Source of the DNA: UBA6921 sp964532385
GTDB lineage: Bacteria; Pseudomonadota; Gammaproteobacteria; SG8-11
Length of the DNA: 58,606 nucleotides
Direction: 5' to 3'
NCBI GenBank assembly: GCA_964532385.1
Contig: CAZHHW010000007.1
Coordinates: 1 to 58,606 of the forward strand
Part shown: positions 7,487 through 16,348 of the stretch, piece after piece
How positions within the stretch are numbered: position 1 is the stretch's first letter
How the letters are laid out: each line of letters starts with the position of its first letter
Notes under the pieces: model-generated
Databases searched by the model: none
Seen by the model: the letters and a program-made list of their open reading frames with translations, nothing else
Told to the model about the DNA's origin: nothing
Made by a program: the position numbers and the translations under genes

Positions 7487-8446
7487 ATGGCAGGCGTATT
7501 GGATGGCGTGAATCAGCGTACCCAGCTGGTGGGAAACAACCGCATGGAGTTGCTGTTGTTTCGTCTCAACGGCAAGCTGCGTTACGGTATCAACGTATTC
7601 AAGGTTCAGGAAGTCATCCAGTGTCCGGTATTGACACAAATTCCTAAATCGCACCCGGTGGTCAGCGGCATTGCGAATATCCGCGGCAAAACGATTTCAA
7701 TCATTGATTTGGGCGCAGCCGTGGGCCAAGCGTCGCTGGACCATGCGGCGGGGAATTTTGTCATCATTGCGGAATACAACCGCACGGTGATCGGCTTCCT
7801 GGTCAGCGGCGTGGACCGCATCGTTAACCTGACGTGGGGCGAGATCATTGCTCCGCCCAAGGCCTCGGGCGATGCGCATTACCTGACGGCGGTGACGCGT
7901 ATCGACGGCGAGCTGGTGGAAATTCTCGATGTGGAAAAAATCCTGTCGCAGGTCATGGGCGAACGCGCCAGCGTATCCGATGCGATTGTTTCCGCCCAAA
8001 CCACGCATGACATCGTGAAGCGGAACATTATGGTGGTCGACGATTCCAGCGTGGCGCGCAATCAGATCAAGCGCACGCTGGAGCGTATCGGCATCGAAGC
8101 CATCATGGCGATGGACGGCAAGCAGGCATGGGACAAACTCAATCAAATGGCGAGTCTGGAAGAACCTATTACACAGCAGCTCGGCATGATCATCTGCGAT
8201 ATCGAAATGCCCAATATGGATGGGTATACGTTTACATCGCTGGTAAAACAGGATCCGCGTTTCAAGGATCTTTACATTTTATTGCACACGTCGCTGAGCG
8301 GCGTGTTCAACGGCGCGATGGTCGAGAAAGTCGGGGCGGACGCATTTGTGCCAAAATTCGAGCCCGACGAATTGGCGCAGTGCATTTTACGGCGCTTTGT
8401 AACTTTAGACAAAAAAGCCGACACACTGGCAAGTAGTGCGTTGTGA
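7487..8446 (+). CDS. cheV: chemotaxis protein CheV (CheW-receiver fusion)
   Basis: A 319-residue protein with an N-terminal CheW-like coupling domain (~10-165) and a C-terminal response-regulator receiver (~185-310). The receiver has the acidic pair in VVDDS and the phospho-acceptor Asp near residue 238 in CDIEMPNMDGY. CheV couples chemoreceptors to CheA and can be tuned by phosphorylation. The ATG at 7487 is preferred because MAGVLDxVNQRTQL is the typical family start and GGATGGG lies upstream; an ATG at 7475 would add four residues. It overlaps cheR by 4 bases if cheR uses the GTG start. Confidence 0.92.
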   Translation: MAGVLDGVNQRTQLVGNNRMELLLFRLNGKLRYGINVFKVQEVIQCPVLTQIPKSHPVVSGIANIRGKTISIIDLGAAVGQASLDHAAGNFVIIAEYNRTVIGFLVSGVDRIVNLTWGEIIAPPKASGDAHYLTAVTRIDGELVEILDVEKILSQVMGERASVSDAIVSAQTTHDIVKRNIMVVDDSSVARNQIKRTLERIGIEAIMAMDGKQAWDKLNQMASLEEPITQQLGMIICDIEMPNMDGYTFTSLVKQDPRFKDLYILLHTSLSGVFNGAMVEKVGADAFVPKFEPDELAQCILRRFVTLDKKADTLASSAL

Positions 8447-9306
8447 CATTTAAAAAACATTCATCAGCAAAGCCCATGACCGCAACCGGCATGTCACCCG
8501 AGGAGTACACCGCTTTCCAGAAATTCCTGGAAGGTGCCGTCGGTATCGTGCTGGGCGATAACAAGCACTATTTGATTACCAGCCGCCTGGGGCGTTTGAT
8601 GTCCGAGAGCGGCATCCCTTCGCTGACCGATTTGTTGAATCGGCTTCCAAGCGACGCTCGCCTGCGCGAGCGCGTCATCGACGCCATGACCACCAATGAG
8701 ACCTCGTGGTTTCGTGACTCGCACCCCTTCGAAGTCTTCAAGGAACATATCCTTCCCGAAATGGCCAAGAAGGCGAGCGGCCCGATTCGCATCTGGTCGG
8801 CCGCCTGTTCGAGCGGTCAGGAACCCTATTCACTGAGCATTTGCGTGCAGGAATATCAGACCATGCATCCGGGCAGCATGCGCAACGAAGTGGAGATTGT
8901 CGCCACGGATATTTCACCCAGCGTGCTGGAGGAAGCCAAGGCCGGTGTTTACGACGAAATGGCGCTGGGGCGCGGCCTGACCGCCGAACGCCGCGCGCGT
9001 TTCTTTCAGAAGCGCGGCAATCATCTGGAAGTGCGCAAGGAAATAAAAACGCGTGTGTCGTTCCGTTCCATCAATCTTTCGCAAAACTACGCGTCGCTGG
9101 GTAAATTCAACGTGATTCTGTGCCGCAACGTGCTGATTTATTTTTCCGCCGCGATGAAACGCGATGTATTGCAGCGCATGGCCAATATTCTGCAGCCCGG
9201 CGGTTATTTGTTGCTCGGCGGCTCTGAGTCCATGGCCAGCTACTGCGATGCATTTCAAATGGTACGCGTTAACAACGGTGTGATTTACCAGCTCAAACCG
9301 CGTTGA
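8443..9306 (+). CDS. cheR: chemotaxis protein methyltransferase CheR
   Basis: A 287-residue CheR. The N-terminal helical domain recognises receptor methylation helices, and DAMTTNETSWFRD is the family hallmark. The C-terminal Rossmann domain has the SAM motif WSAACSSGQEPYS near residue 117 and CRNVLIYF further on. It methylates glutamates of chemoreceptors with SAM. The GTG start overlaps the cheV stop as GTGA. An ATG at 8476, eleven codons in, is equally possible and gives the more usual family length; neither has a strong ribosome site. Confidence 0.92.
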   Translation: MTFKKHSSAKPMTATGMSPEEYTAFQKFLEGAVGIVLGDNKHYLITSRLGRLMSESGIPSLTDLLNRLPSDARLRERVIDAMTTNETSWFRDSHPFEVFKEHILPEMAKKASGPIRIWSAACSSGQEPYSLSICVQEYQTMHPGSMRNEVEIVATDISPSVLEEAKAGVYDEMALGRGLTAERRARFFQKRGNHLEVRKEIKTRVSFRSINLSQNYASLGKFNVILCRNVLIYFSAAMKRDVLQRMANILQPGGYLLLGGSESMASYCDAFQMVRVNNGVIYQLKPR

Positions 9307-9315
9307 TCTTTAAGA

Positions 9316-9368
9316 ATGGAGCGCGGCCATCCTGGCCGCTTGGTTGCGGACTGGAAGCCGCGCTCCAT
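9316..9368. repeat. intergenic cruciform, dispersed repeat class B
   Basis: Outer arms ATGGAGCGCGG (9316-9326) and CCGCGCTCCAT (9358-9368) are perfectly complementary over 11 bases. Inside the left part is a second hairpin, GCGGCC-ATCCT-GGCCGC (9323-9339). A related hairpin with the same GGAGC flank occurs at 55306-55327. It could also end the cheV-cheR transcript, although no T-run follows. Confidence 0.6.
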
Positions 9369-9449
9369 GTTGCCGGGATACGGCAATTCGTTTCCGCTTA
9401 GATAATTCAAATCCAACTAAACCCACGAAAAGCCCACGATTAAGCCATA

Positions 9450-9465
9450 TGGCACGGCGCTTGCT
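9450..9465 (+). promoter_or_regulatory. sigma54 promoter for the flgB operon
   Basis: TGGCACG-GCGC-TTGCT matches the sigma54 consensus TGGCACG-N4-TTGCW at every position. The predicted start is near 9476, about 28 bases before flgB. sigma54 control of rod-hook operons with a FleQ/FlrA-type cascade is known in Pseudomonas and Vibrio; the activator genes are not in this window. Confidence 0.82.
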
Positions 9466-9503
9466 GATTCGTTACTAACATAACGAACACAAGGTGCCGC
9501 ACC

Positions 9504-9905
9504 ATGGTTAACACGCTTGACAATTATTTCGGTGTACATGAACAGGCCATGCGAGTGCGTGCGTCGCGCGCGCAATTGCTGGCCGAGAATATTGCCAATG
9601 CCGATACCCCGCACTTTAAAGCACGTGATATCGATTTCCAGGCGGCACTGGCTTCCGCCGGTCATGAGCTGAACCCGGCGCAAATGCGCGTAACCGATAG
9701 TGCGCACATCAGTGCGCCGGACAACCAACCCTTCAGCGCGGAAATCATGTTTCGCACGCCGCAGGCCGCATCGCTCGACGGCAACAGCGTCGACAGTGAA
9801 TTCGAAAAAAGCGAATTTCTGCGCAATGCGGTGGAGTACCAGGTGAGCTTGAAGTTTCTCGACGGAAAAATCCGCACCCTGATGTCGGCCATTAAAGGAG
9901 ATTAA
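9504..9905 (+). CDS. flgB: flagellar proximal rod protein FlgB
   Basis: A 133-residue rod protein with the N-terminal axial-protein motif RAQLLAENIANADTPHFKARDIDFQ and a C-terminal helix ending in RTLMSAIKGD. FlgB forms the proximal rod together with FlgC. An AAGGTG ribosome site precedes the ATG. It is the first gene of a long colinear operon and lies 3 bases before flgC. Confidence 0.93.
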   Translation: MVNTLDNYFGVHEQAMRVRASRAQLLAENIANADTPHFKARDIDFQAALASAGHELNPAQMRVTDSAHISAPDNQPFSAEIMFRTPQAASLDGNSVDSEFEKSEFLRNAVEYQVSLKFLDGKIRTLMSAIKGD

Positions 9906-9908
9906 GCC

Positions 9909-10322
9909 ATGTCGTTATTTCGCATTTTCGATATTGCCGCATCCGGCATGAGTGCACAGGCCACCCGCCTGAATACGGTGTCCAGCAATCTCGCCAACGC
10001 CGACAGTGTAAGCAGCAGCGAGGGCACCACTTATCGGGCGCGCCAGCCGGTGTTCGCCGCGACGCTCAACGATGTGTTCAGCGAATCGGCGGATGTGAAA
10101 GTGAAAGTGCTGGGTATTGTCGAAAGCCAGGAACCCTTGCAGCAGCGTTATGAACCCAATCATCCGATGGCGAACGAAGACGGTTACATTTTTATGCCCG
10201 ACGTCAACACCGTCGAAGAAATGGCCAACATGATTTCGGCTTCGCGCTCTTACCAGGCCAATGTCGAAGTGGTGAACACCTCGAAGCAGATGTTGATGCG
10301 CACCTTGTCGCTCGGCGACTAA
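9909..10322 (+). CDS. flgC: flagellar proximal rod protein FlgC
   Basis: A 137-residue rod protein that starts with MSLFRIFDIAASGMSAQ and carries the axial motif RLNTVSSNLANADS. The C-terminus has PDVNTVEEMANMISASRSYQANVEV, the characteristic heptad region. A strong GGAG site overlaps the end of flgB. It forms the rod segment next to FlgB. Confidence 0.94.
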   Translation: MSLFRIFDIAASGMSAQATRLNTVSSNLANADSVSSSEGTTYRARQPVFAATLNDVFSESADVKVKVLGIVESQEPLQQRYEPNHPMANEDGYIFMPDVNTVEEMANMISASRSYQANVEVVNTSKQMLMRTLSLGD

Positions 10323-10339
10323 TCCTAAGGAGAAAAAGT

Positions 10340-11020
10340 ATGGCTACCATCGGTACCGATTTAAGCAGTGCGATCGACAAACTTGGCTTAGGCGCGGCAC
10401 CGGCCGCGACAACCAAGAAAGAGCCGATGGGGCAGGATGCGTTCCTGACCTTGATGATCACGCAATTAAAAAATCAAAACCCGCTCGAACCGATGAAGAA
10501 CCAGGAATTCCTGGCGCAACTGTCGCAATTCACCACCGCCTCGGGTGTGCAGGATCTGAAAAAATCGTTTGATTCGCTCGGCACCTCGTTGCAGTCCAAT
10601 CAGGCGTTGCAGGCGTCCAGCCTGGTCGGCCGCAATGTGTTGATCAATTCCGAGCAAAATTATCTGCCGCCGTCCGGCACCATGCAGGGTGTTGTGGATC
10701 TGCCCGATGCGGTCGGTAATTTGCGCGTGAATGTTTACAACGGCACAGGCGAAGTCGTGCGCTCGATCGATCTTGGTCAGCAACAGGCCGGGCAGGCTCT
10801 GTATGCATGGGATGGTACCAACAGCGCCGGCCAGCCCGTGGAAAGCGGCATTTATCGTGTCACCGCCGAAGCAAAATACAACGGCAAAACCTACAGCTTC
10901 GATACGTTGTCGATCGCCCCGGTGGAAAGTGTCACGATCGGGCGTAACGGACAGGGCATGAGTCTGAGCGTAGGTGCCCTGGGCTCGGTGAACTTAAGCG
11001 ACGTACGGCAAATATTCTGA
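10340..11020 (+). CDS. flgD: flagellar hook cap/scaffold protein FlgD
   Basis: A 226-residue hook-capping protein. The N-terminal region contains QDAFLTLMITQLKNQNPLEP, the family signature needed for export and capping, followed by NQEFLAQLSQF. The C-terminal half forms Tudor/Ig-like beta domains (GxxxYxWDGTNSAGQPVxSGIY). FlgD caps the growing hook and is discarded once the hook is finished. GGAG lies 8 bases before the start. Confidence 0.93.
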   Translation: MATIGTDLSSAIDKLGLGAAPAATTKKEPMGQDAFLTLMITQLKNQNPLEPMKNQEFLAQLSQFTTASGVQDLKKSFDSLGTSLQSNQALQASSLVGRNVLINSEQNYLPPSGTMQGVVDLPDAVGNLRVNVYNGTGEVVRSIDLGQQQAGQALYAWDGTNSAGQPVESGIYRVTAEAKYNGKTYSFDTLSIAPVESVTIGRNGQGMSLSVGALGSVNLSDVRQIF

Positions 11021-11078
11021 TTTCGATGCCGGGACAGCCCGGCAATTAGTTTAACCAACACACTGAAGGAGTATTCAC

Positions 11079-12311
11079 ATGTCATTCCGCACCGCACTTT
11101 CCGGCTTGAATGCCGCGCAAACCGACCTGAACGTCACCGGCAATAACATCGCCAATGCCAACACCACCGGCTTCAAGGGATCACGTACCGAATTCGTGGA
11201 TGTGTACGCCGCATCGTTTCTGGGTGTCAGCGCCGCCACGGCCGGCAGCGGCGTGCGGGTATCATCGATCAGTCAGGATTTCAGCCAGGGAAATATCGGG
11301 TTCACCACCAACAACCTGGACATGGCGATCAACGGCGACGGCTTTTTTGTATTGAACGACAATGGCACCAATATTTATAGTCGCGCCGGAAATTTTCATC
11401 TCGATCGCAACGGTTACGTGGTCAATTCGCAGGATGCGAAACTGCAAGTGTTTCCCGCCAGCAGCGCCGGAAATTACGACACCGGCGTGCTTGCGGACAT
11501 GCAGTTGCTGTCGGCCGAAGGTGTGCCTTCGGCAACGACCGCCATCACGGTCGGCATCAATCTGCCGGCCGCCGTGACCGAGCCCACCGCCGCATTCGCA
11601 TCGAATAATCCGGACACGTTCAATGCCTCTTCCTCGACGGTGATTTACGATTCTTTAGGCGCGGCGCACACCACCACCATGTTTTTTCGTAAAGACGAAA
11701 CCACCCCGCCCGGCGTCAATTTGTGGAACGCTTATGTGTATACCGATGGCACCTTGGTGACCTCCGGCGGTGCATCGCCGGTGCAGTTGAGCTTCAATCC
11801 GGACGGCACGCTGGCCACCGCGCAGCCGATGGCCTTTGATGCTTATGCGCCGGGCAATGGCGCCAATTCAATTACGCAGAGTTTTGATTTCACGGCGACG
11901 ACTCAGTATGGCAGTCCGTTTTCCGTGAACTCGCTGTCGCAGGACGGTTATTCCACCGGACGCCTGAGCGGTGTGAGCATCGATCCGGACGGTGTGGTTT
12001 CGGCGCGCTACACCAACGGGCAATCGACCACGCTGGGCAAAGTCGCGCTGGCCAATTTCGCCAACAACAACGGACTCAATCAGTTGGGCAATACCAGTTG
12101 GGGTGAAACCTTCGCCTCCGGCGACCGCGTGTTGGGCGAGGCGGGACGTGGCACCTTCGGGCTGTTGCAGTCCGGCGCGGTCGAAGCGTCCAACGTTGAC
12201 GTCGCCGAACAACTGGTCGGGCTGATCACCGCGCAGCGCAATTATCAGGCGAACGCGCAGGTGATCTCCACCGAGAACCAGGTGTCGCAAACCATCATTA
12301 ATATCCGCTAA
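11079..12311 (+). CDS. flgE: flagellar hook protein FlgE
   Basis: A 410-residue hook subunit. The N-terminus begins MSFRTALSGLNAAQTDLNVTGNNIANANTT... in pattern (the axial D0 motif), then comes GDGFFVLNDNGTNIYSRAGNF (D1), a variable beta-rich middle (~145-290) and a C-terminal VDVAEQLVGLITAQRNYQAN helix. It polymerises into the curved hook. A GGAG site precedes it, and a small GCCGGG/CCCGGC hairpin sits in the 58-base gap after flgD. Confidence 0.94.
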   Translation: MSFRTALSGLNAAQTDLNVTGNNIANANTTGFKGSRTEFVDVYAASFLGVSAATAGSGVRVSSISQDFSQGNIGFTTNNLDMAINGDGFFVLNDNGTNIYSRAGNFHLDRNGYVVNSQDAKLQVFPASSAGNYDTGVLADMQLLSAEGVPSATTAITVGINLPAAVTEPTAAFASNNPDTFNASSSTVIYDSLGAAHTTTMFFRKDETTPPGVNLWNAYVYTDGTLVTSGGASPVQLSFNPDGTLATAQPMAFDAYAPGNGANSITQSFDFTATTQYGSPFSVNSLSQDGYSTGRLSGVSIDPDGVVSARYTNGQSTTLGKVALANFANNNGLNQLGNTSWGETFASGDRVLGEAGRGTFGLLQSGAVEASNVDVAEQLVGLITAQRNYQANAQVISTENQVSQTIINIR

Positions 12312-12338
12312 GGCGTGATGTAACGAGGCCTATCAATC

Positions 12339-13079
12339 ATGGATCGCATGCTCTATATCGCAATGTCCGGCGCCAAGCAAACCATGCTGGCGCAAGGCGC
12401 CGTCAGCAACAACATTGCCAATGTCAACACCACCGGGTTTCATCGCGACTTCAGCGCATTCCGCGCCATGCCGGTGTACGGCGCCGGACTGCCCACGCGC
12501 GTGTATGCGATGGCCGAACGTCCGGCCACGGACCTTACGCCGGGGATGATTCAATCCACCGGGCGCGATCTGGATCTGGCCATTCAAGGCGACGGCTGGT
12601 TTGCGGTGCAGGCGCGCGATGGCTCCGAAGCCTATAGCCGCGCGGGCGATTTACATCTGGGCACCGGCGGGGTGTTGACCAATGGCGCCGGACTGCCCTT
12701 GCTGGGCAACGGCGGGCCGATCGTCATTCCTCCAGCGGAAAAAATCGAGATCGGCAGCGACGGTGGAATTTCAATTCGCCCGGTCGGGCAAGCGGCAACC
12801 AATCTGGCCGTGGTCGATCGCATTCGCTTGGTGAATCCCGATGTGCGTGAATTAATCAAAGGGCCCGATGGCTTGATGCGCATGAAAAGCGGCGTGCCGG
12901 TCGAGCCCGATGCCAATGTCAGGGTCGCTTCGGGTTCGCTCGAAAGCAGCAATGTGAATCCCGTCGAAGCCTTGGTGCAGCAGATCACGCTCGGACGCCA
13001 GTTTGATCTGCAAATCAAACTGATGAAGACCGCCGAAGAAAACGACGCGTCCACGACGCAAATGATGAAGTTGACGTAA
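12339..13079 (+). CDS. flgF: flagellar proximal rod protein FlgF
   Basis: A 246-residue rod protein of the FlgF/FlgG family, starting MDRMLYIAMSGAKQTM as FlgF proteins do. It has the axial NNIANVNTTGF motif, DLAIQGDGWFAVQ in D1, and a C-terminal SSNVNPVEALVQQITLGRQFDLQ helix. It lies between the hook gene and flgG in the standard order. Confidence 0.93.
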   Translation: MDRMLYIAMSGAKQTMLAQGAVSNNIANVNTTGFHRDFSAFRAMPVYGAGLPTRVYAMAERPATDLTPGMIQSTGRDLDLAIQGDGWFAVQARDGSEAYSRAGDLHLGTGGVLTNGAGLPLLGNGGPIVIPPAEKIEIGSDGGISIRPVGQAATNLAVVDRIRLVNPDVRELIKGPDGLMRMKSGVPVEPDANVRVASGSLESSNVNPVEALVQQITLGRQFDLQIKLMKTAEENDASTTQMMKLT

Positions 13080-13130
13080 CCGTGCGAGCACTACGGCCGC
13101 GCGCAAATTAAAATTCAATGAGGTAACAAC

Positions 13131-13916
13131 ATGTATTCAGCAATGTGGGTGGCAAAATCCGGTCTGGACGCGCAACAACTGCGCTTGTCGGTCATCAGTA
13201 ACAATCTCGCCAACGTCAGCACCAACGGTTTTAAACGCAGCCGCCCCGTGTTCGAAGATTTGTTATACCAGAACGTCCGCCAGGTCGGCGCGCAGTCGTC
13301 GCAGGACACGCAACTGCCGTCCGGTCTCGCGCTGGGTACGGGCGTGCGCATGGTGGCGACCGAAAAAATCCACACGCAGGGCAATCTGGTGCAGACCAAT
13401 AATTCCCTGGACGTTGCGATTCAAGGGCGCGGGTATTTTCAGGTGCTGTCCCCGGATGGCAGTCTGGCGTATTCACGCAATGGCGCCTTCCAGATGAATT
13501 CGCAGGGCCAACTCGTGACCGCGCAAGGTTATTTGGTGCAACCCGCGATCTCGGTGCCCGCCAACGCCACCAGCCTGACCATCGGTTCGGACGGAACCGT
13601 GTCGGCGCTGGTGCCCGGCAGTGCGACGGCCACGCAGATCGGCAACATCCAACTGGCCGATTTCGTCAATCCCACCGGTTTGGAAGCCATGGGCGAGAAT
13701 CTGTTTCATGAGTCGGGTTCGAGCGGTTCGCCGCAAATCGGTACACCGAACAGCAACGGCTTGGGTTCGGTGATTCAGGGCAGCCTGGAAACTTCAAATG
13801 TCAACGTCGTCGAAGAACTGGTCGACATGATCGAAGCGCAACGCGCTTACGAGCTTAATTCCAAGGCGATTGCGACCACCGATCAAATGCTCCAGTACGT
13901 AAACAATAACTTGTAG
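13131..13916 (+). CDS. flgG: flagellar distal rod protein FlgG
   Basis: A 261-residue distal rod protein, starting MYSAMWVAKSGLDAQQ with NNLANVSTNGFKRSR (axial motif). DVAIQGRGYFQVLSPDG and the C-terminal ETSNVNVVEELVDMIEAQRAYELN helix are hallmark FlgG features. A strong GAGG site is 7 bases before the ATG. FlgG forms the long distal rod that crosses the P and L rings. Confidence 0.95.
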   Translation: MYSAMWVAKSGLDAQQLRLSVISNNLANVSTNGFKRSRPVFEDLLYQNVRQVGAQSSQDTQLPSGLALGTGVRMVATEKIHTQGNLVQTNNSLDVAIQGRGYFQVLSPDGSLAYSRNGAFQMNSQGQLVTAQGYLVQPAISVPANATSLTIGSDGTVSALVPGSATATQIGNIQLADFVNPTGLEAMGENLFHESGSSGSPQIGTPNSNGLGSVIQGSLETSNVNVVEELVDMIEAQRAYELNSKAIATTDQMLQYVNNNL

Positions 13917-13924
13917 AGGTTGCC

Positions 13925-14593
13925 ATGAAACGCAGCATTGCCTTTGCATTCGCTCTTGCCGCCGTGGCGTGCACGAACACGCCGCCCAAACCGGACCCGG
14001 CTTTCTCCAGAGTTTTACCGGCCTATTCGCAACCCTTGCCGGTGAACGATGGCGCGATTTACCGTGCCGGATACGAAATGGCCTTGTTTGCGGATCAGCG
14101 TGCGCGGCGCGTGGGCGACATTATCACTATCGAGTTGATCGAAAAAACCAACGCCAGTAAAAAAGCCAGCACCAAAACCAAAAAAGAAAACAGCATGGAT
14201 ATCGCGTCGCCGACGCTATTCGGCGGCCCGGTGACGCATATTGGCAAACAAATTCTTGCCGCCAGCGCCGACGCCAAGCGCGATTTCAGCGGCGAAGGCG
14301 ATAGCTCGCAAAGCAATAGTTTGACCGGACGTATCTCGGTGACGGTGATCGATGTGTTGCCCAACGGCAATCTGATGGTGCGCGGTGAAAAATTGCTGAC
14401 CCTGAACCAAGGCAGCGAACGCATTCAGTTGGCGGGTGTGATACGCGCGGCGGATGTGTCGCCTGACAATACCGTGCTCTCCACGCAGGTGGCCGATGCG
14501 CAAATCAGTTATGCGGGCGAGGGCGCGCTGGCGGATGCTAATACTTCGGGCTGGTTGGCACGTTTCTTCCAGAGTTCATGGTGGCCGTTTTGA
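13925..14593 (+). CDS. flgH: flagellar L-ring lipoprotein FlgH
   Basis: A 222-residue outer-membrane lipoprotein. A short signal peptide leads to a VAC lipobox with the lipidated Cys at residue 16; the -3 position is Ala, which is somewhat atypical. Family motifs include GDIITIELIEKTNASK, SLTGRISVTVIDVLPNGNL in pattern, and GVIRAADVSPDNTV, with the terminal WLARFFQSSWWPF. FlgH makes the L-ring bushing in the outer membrane. It follows flgG by 8 bases. Confidence 0.94.
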   Translation: MKRSIAFAFALAAVACTNTPPKPDPAFSRVLPAYSQPLPVNDGAIYRAGYEMALFADQRARRVGDIITIELIEKTNASKKASTKTKKENSMDIASPTLFGGPVTHIGKQILAASADAKRDFSGEGDSSQSNSLTGRISVTVIDVLPNGNLMVRGEKLLTLNQGSERIQLAGVIRAADVSPDNTVLSTQVADAQISYAGEGALADANTSGWLARFFQSSWWPF

Positions 14594-14605
14594 AATAGAA
14601 GTGTT

Positions 14606-14628
14606 CCTTCCCACTTGCAGGGGGAAGG
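14606..14628. repeat. dispersed hairpin repeat class A, copy 1
   Basis: CCTTCCC (14606-14612) pairs with GGGAAGG (14622-14628) in the flgH-flgI gap. Similar C-rich/G-rich hairpins occur at 26141, 27281, 28468 and 54166, always between genes. Confidence 0.5.
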
Positions 14629-14712
14629 GGTGCATATGCGGTGCAAGTCTTGGCAATAGAGGCGGTAAAGTTTGCCGGTTTCCGGCAAGCAATCTCACGG
14701 AGTGGCAACAAC

Positions 14713-15822
14713 ATGAAATACAGCGGTTGGATTCCTTGGTTGATGGTTAGCGCCCTCCTTGCCGTCAATGATGCACACGCCGAGCGTATCAAAGATCTTG
14801 CCGCCATCGCGGGTGTACGCAGCAATCAACTCACAGGTTACGGCTTGGTGGTCGGTCTCGATGGTACCGGCGATCAAACCTCGCAGGCGCCATTCACGAT
14901 TCAAAGTTTAAAAAGCATGCTGGCGCAATTCGGTATCACCATTCCTCCCGGTGTTAATGCGCAAGTGAAAAATATCGCGGCGGTGTCATTGAGCGCGGAA
15001 TTGCCGGCCTTCGCCAAGCCGGGCCAAACCATCGATGTCACGGTGTCGTCCATCGCCAATGCGAAAAGTCTGCGCGGCGGCAGTTTGATCATGTCGCCGC
15101 TCAAAGGCGCGGACGGCAATGTGTATGCGATGGCACAAGGCAATGTGGTGGTCGGCGGTTTCGGCGTGTCGGGCAGCGATGGTTCCAAGGTCACGGTCAA
15201 CGTGCCCAGTGTTGGTAGAATCCCGGGCGGCGCGTCGGTAGAGCGGGTGGTGAATAACCCGTTTCAGTCCGGCGAATTTGTATTTCTGAATTTACGCAAT
15301 GCCGACTTTACGACCGCCTTGCGCATGGAAGGCGCGATCAATAAGGCCCTGGGCGAAGGTCTGGCCAGCGCGGTGGACGGCGGCACCATTCGGGTTTATG
15401 CACCGCAGACGCCGGCGCAGCGCGTGGGCTTCGTGTCGGAGCTTGAGAATATTCTGGTCGAGCCCGGCGAGAGTCCGGCGCGCATTATCGTGAATTCACG
15501 CACCGGCACCATTGTGATCGGTAAGCATGTCAAGGTCACGCCCGCGGCGGTGACGCATGGCGGTCTCACCGTCACCATCACCAACCGGCCGGTCATCAGC
15601 CAGCCTGCGCCGTTGTCCGGCGGCACCACGGTGGTCGAGACGGTGACCGATATTCAGGTCAAGGAAGGCGGCAGCCGCATGTTCCTGTTCGAAACCGGCG
15701 TGTCGCTCGATGAGATCGTGCGCGCGGTCAATAACGTCGGTGCCGCGCCGGGCGATCTGATTGCAATCCTGGAAGCCTTGAAACAATCCGGCGCGTTGCA
15801 AGCCGAACTGATCGTGATTTGA
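14713..15822 (+). CDS. flgI: flagellar P-ring protein FlgI
   Basis: A 369-residue periplasmic P-ring subunit. The ATG at 14713 is followed by a Sec signal peptide ending near NDAHA and is preceded by GGAG; a 24-codon upstream extension would be out of place before the signal. Mature motifs include ERIKDLAAIAGVRSNQL, GYGLVVGLDGTGDQT and LMSP-like blocks, and the end ...LQAELIVI is typical. FlgI is placed around the rod with the help of FlgA. Confidence 0.94.
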   Translation: MKYSGWIPWLMVSALLAVNDAHAERIKDLAAIAGVRSNQLTGYGLVVGLDGTGDQTSQAPFTIQSLKSMLAQFGITIPPGVNAQVKNIAAVSLSAELPAFAKPGQTIDVTVSSIANAKSLRGGSLIMSPLKGADGNVYAMAQGNVVVGGFGVSGSDGSKVTVNVPSVGRIPGGASVERVVNNPFQSGEFVFLNLRNADFTTALRMEGAINKALGEGLASAVDGGTIRVYAPQTPAQRVGFVSELENILVEPGESPARIIVNSRTGTIVIGKHVKVTPAAVTHGGLTVTITNRPVISQPAPLSGGTTVVETVTDIQVKEGGSRMFLFETGVSLDEIVRAVNNVGAAPGDLIAILEALKQSGALQAELIVI

Positions 15823-15825
15823 ATC

Positions 15826-16248
15826 ATGCCCAGCATCGCCAGCCAGTCCGTTCCATATGCCGACACCCGGGACACGAGTGCGCTGCGCCGCGGTGCGCGT
15901 GAAAATTCTCCGGAAGCGCTCAAAGTGGTCGCCCAGCAATTCGAAGCGTTGTTCATCAATATGCTGTTGAAAAACTCGCGCGCTTCGGCGCTGGCGGAAG
16001 ACGTGCTGGGAGGGGACAAAAATGACATTTATAACGATATGCACGATCAGCAAATGGCGCAGCAATTGTCGCGGCGCGGCATCGGCATCGCCGACATGCT
16101 GGTGCGGCAACTCGGTGCGGCACAGGGAAGCCGCGCCAGTCAGCATACAGCGCCAGGACTTGATCCATTGCATAAATCCGCTACGGGCGCATTAAAAGCG
16201 CTGCCGGTAATGCCGTCGTACGTATCAAAAATCGATGAACACCTGTGA
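15826..16248 (+). CDS. flgJ: rod-binding protein FlgJ, single-domain form without muramidase
   Basis: A 140-residue protein with only the rod-binding (rod-cap) domain: EALKVVAQQFEALFINMLLKN and the MHDQQMAQQLSRRGIGIADM block. The usual beta/gamma-proteobacterial FlgJ is ~300 residues and adds a C-terminal glucosaminidase that opens the cell wall for the rod. Here the reading frame ends after a short linker, and no glucosaminidase is encoded in the 80 bases before the flgK promoter region. It is likely a true short form and not a frameshift. A separate peptidoglycan hydrolase must act elsewhere. Confidence 0.88.
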   Translation: MPSIASQSVPYADTRDTSALRRGARENSPEALKVVAQQFEALFINMLLKNSRASALAEDVLGGDKNDIYNDMHDQQMAQQLSRRGIGIADMLVRQLGAAQGSRASQHTAPGLDPLHKSATGALKALPVMPSYVSKIDEHL

Positions 16249-16270
16249 TGCACCGCATGACCTGCGCACA

Positions 16271-16297
16271 TAAAGATAACGCCACCCGGGACGATAC
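16271..16297 (+). promoter_or_regulatory. sigma28 (FliA) promoter for flgK-flgL
   Basis: TAAAGATA at 16271-16278, an exact 11-base spacer, then GACGATAC at 16290-16297 (6/8 for each half). It lies 52 bases upstream of the flgK ATG. Late expression of flgKL from a FliA promoter is standard. Confidence 0.65.
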
Positions 16298-16348
16298 CCT
16301 GCTACAGGGCGGTCTATCGCTGGCCTTTTGCACGAGGATGAGGGGCAT

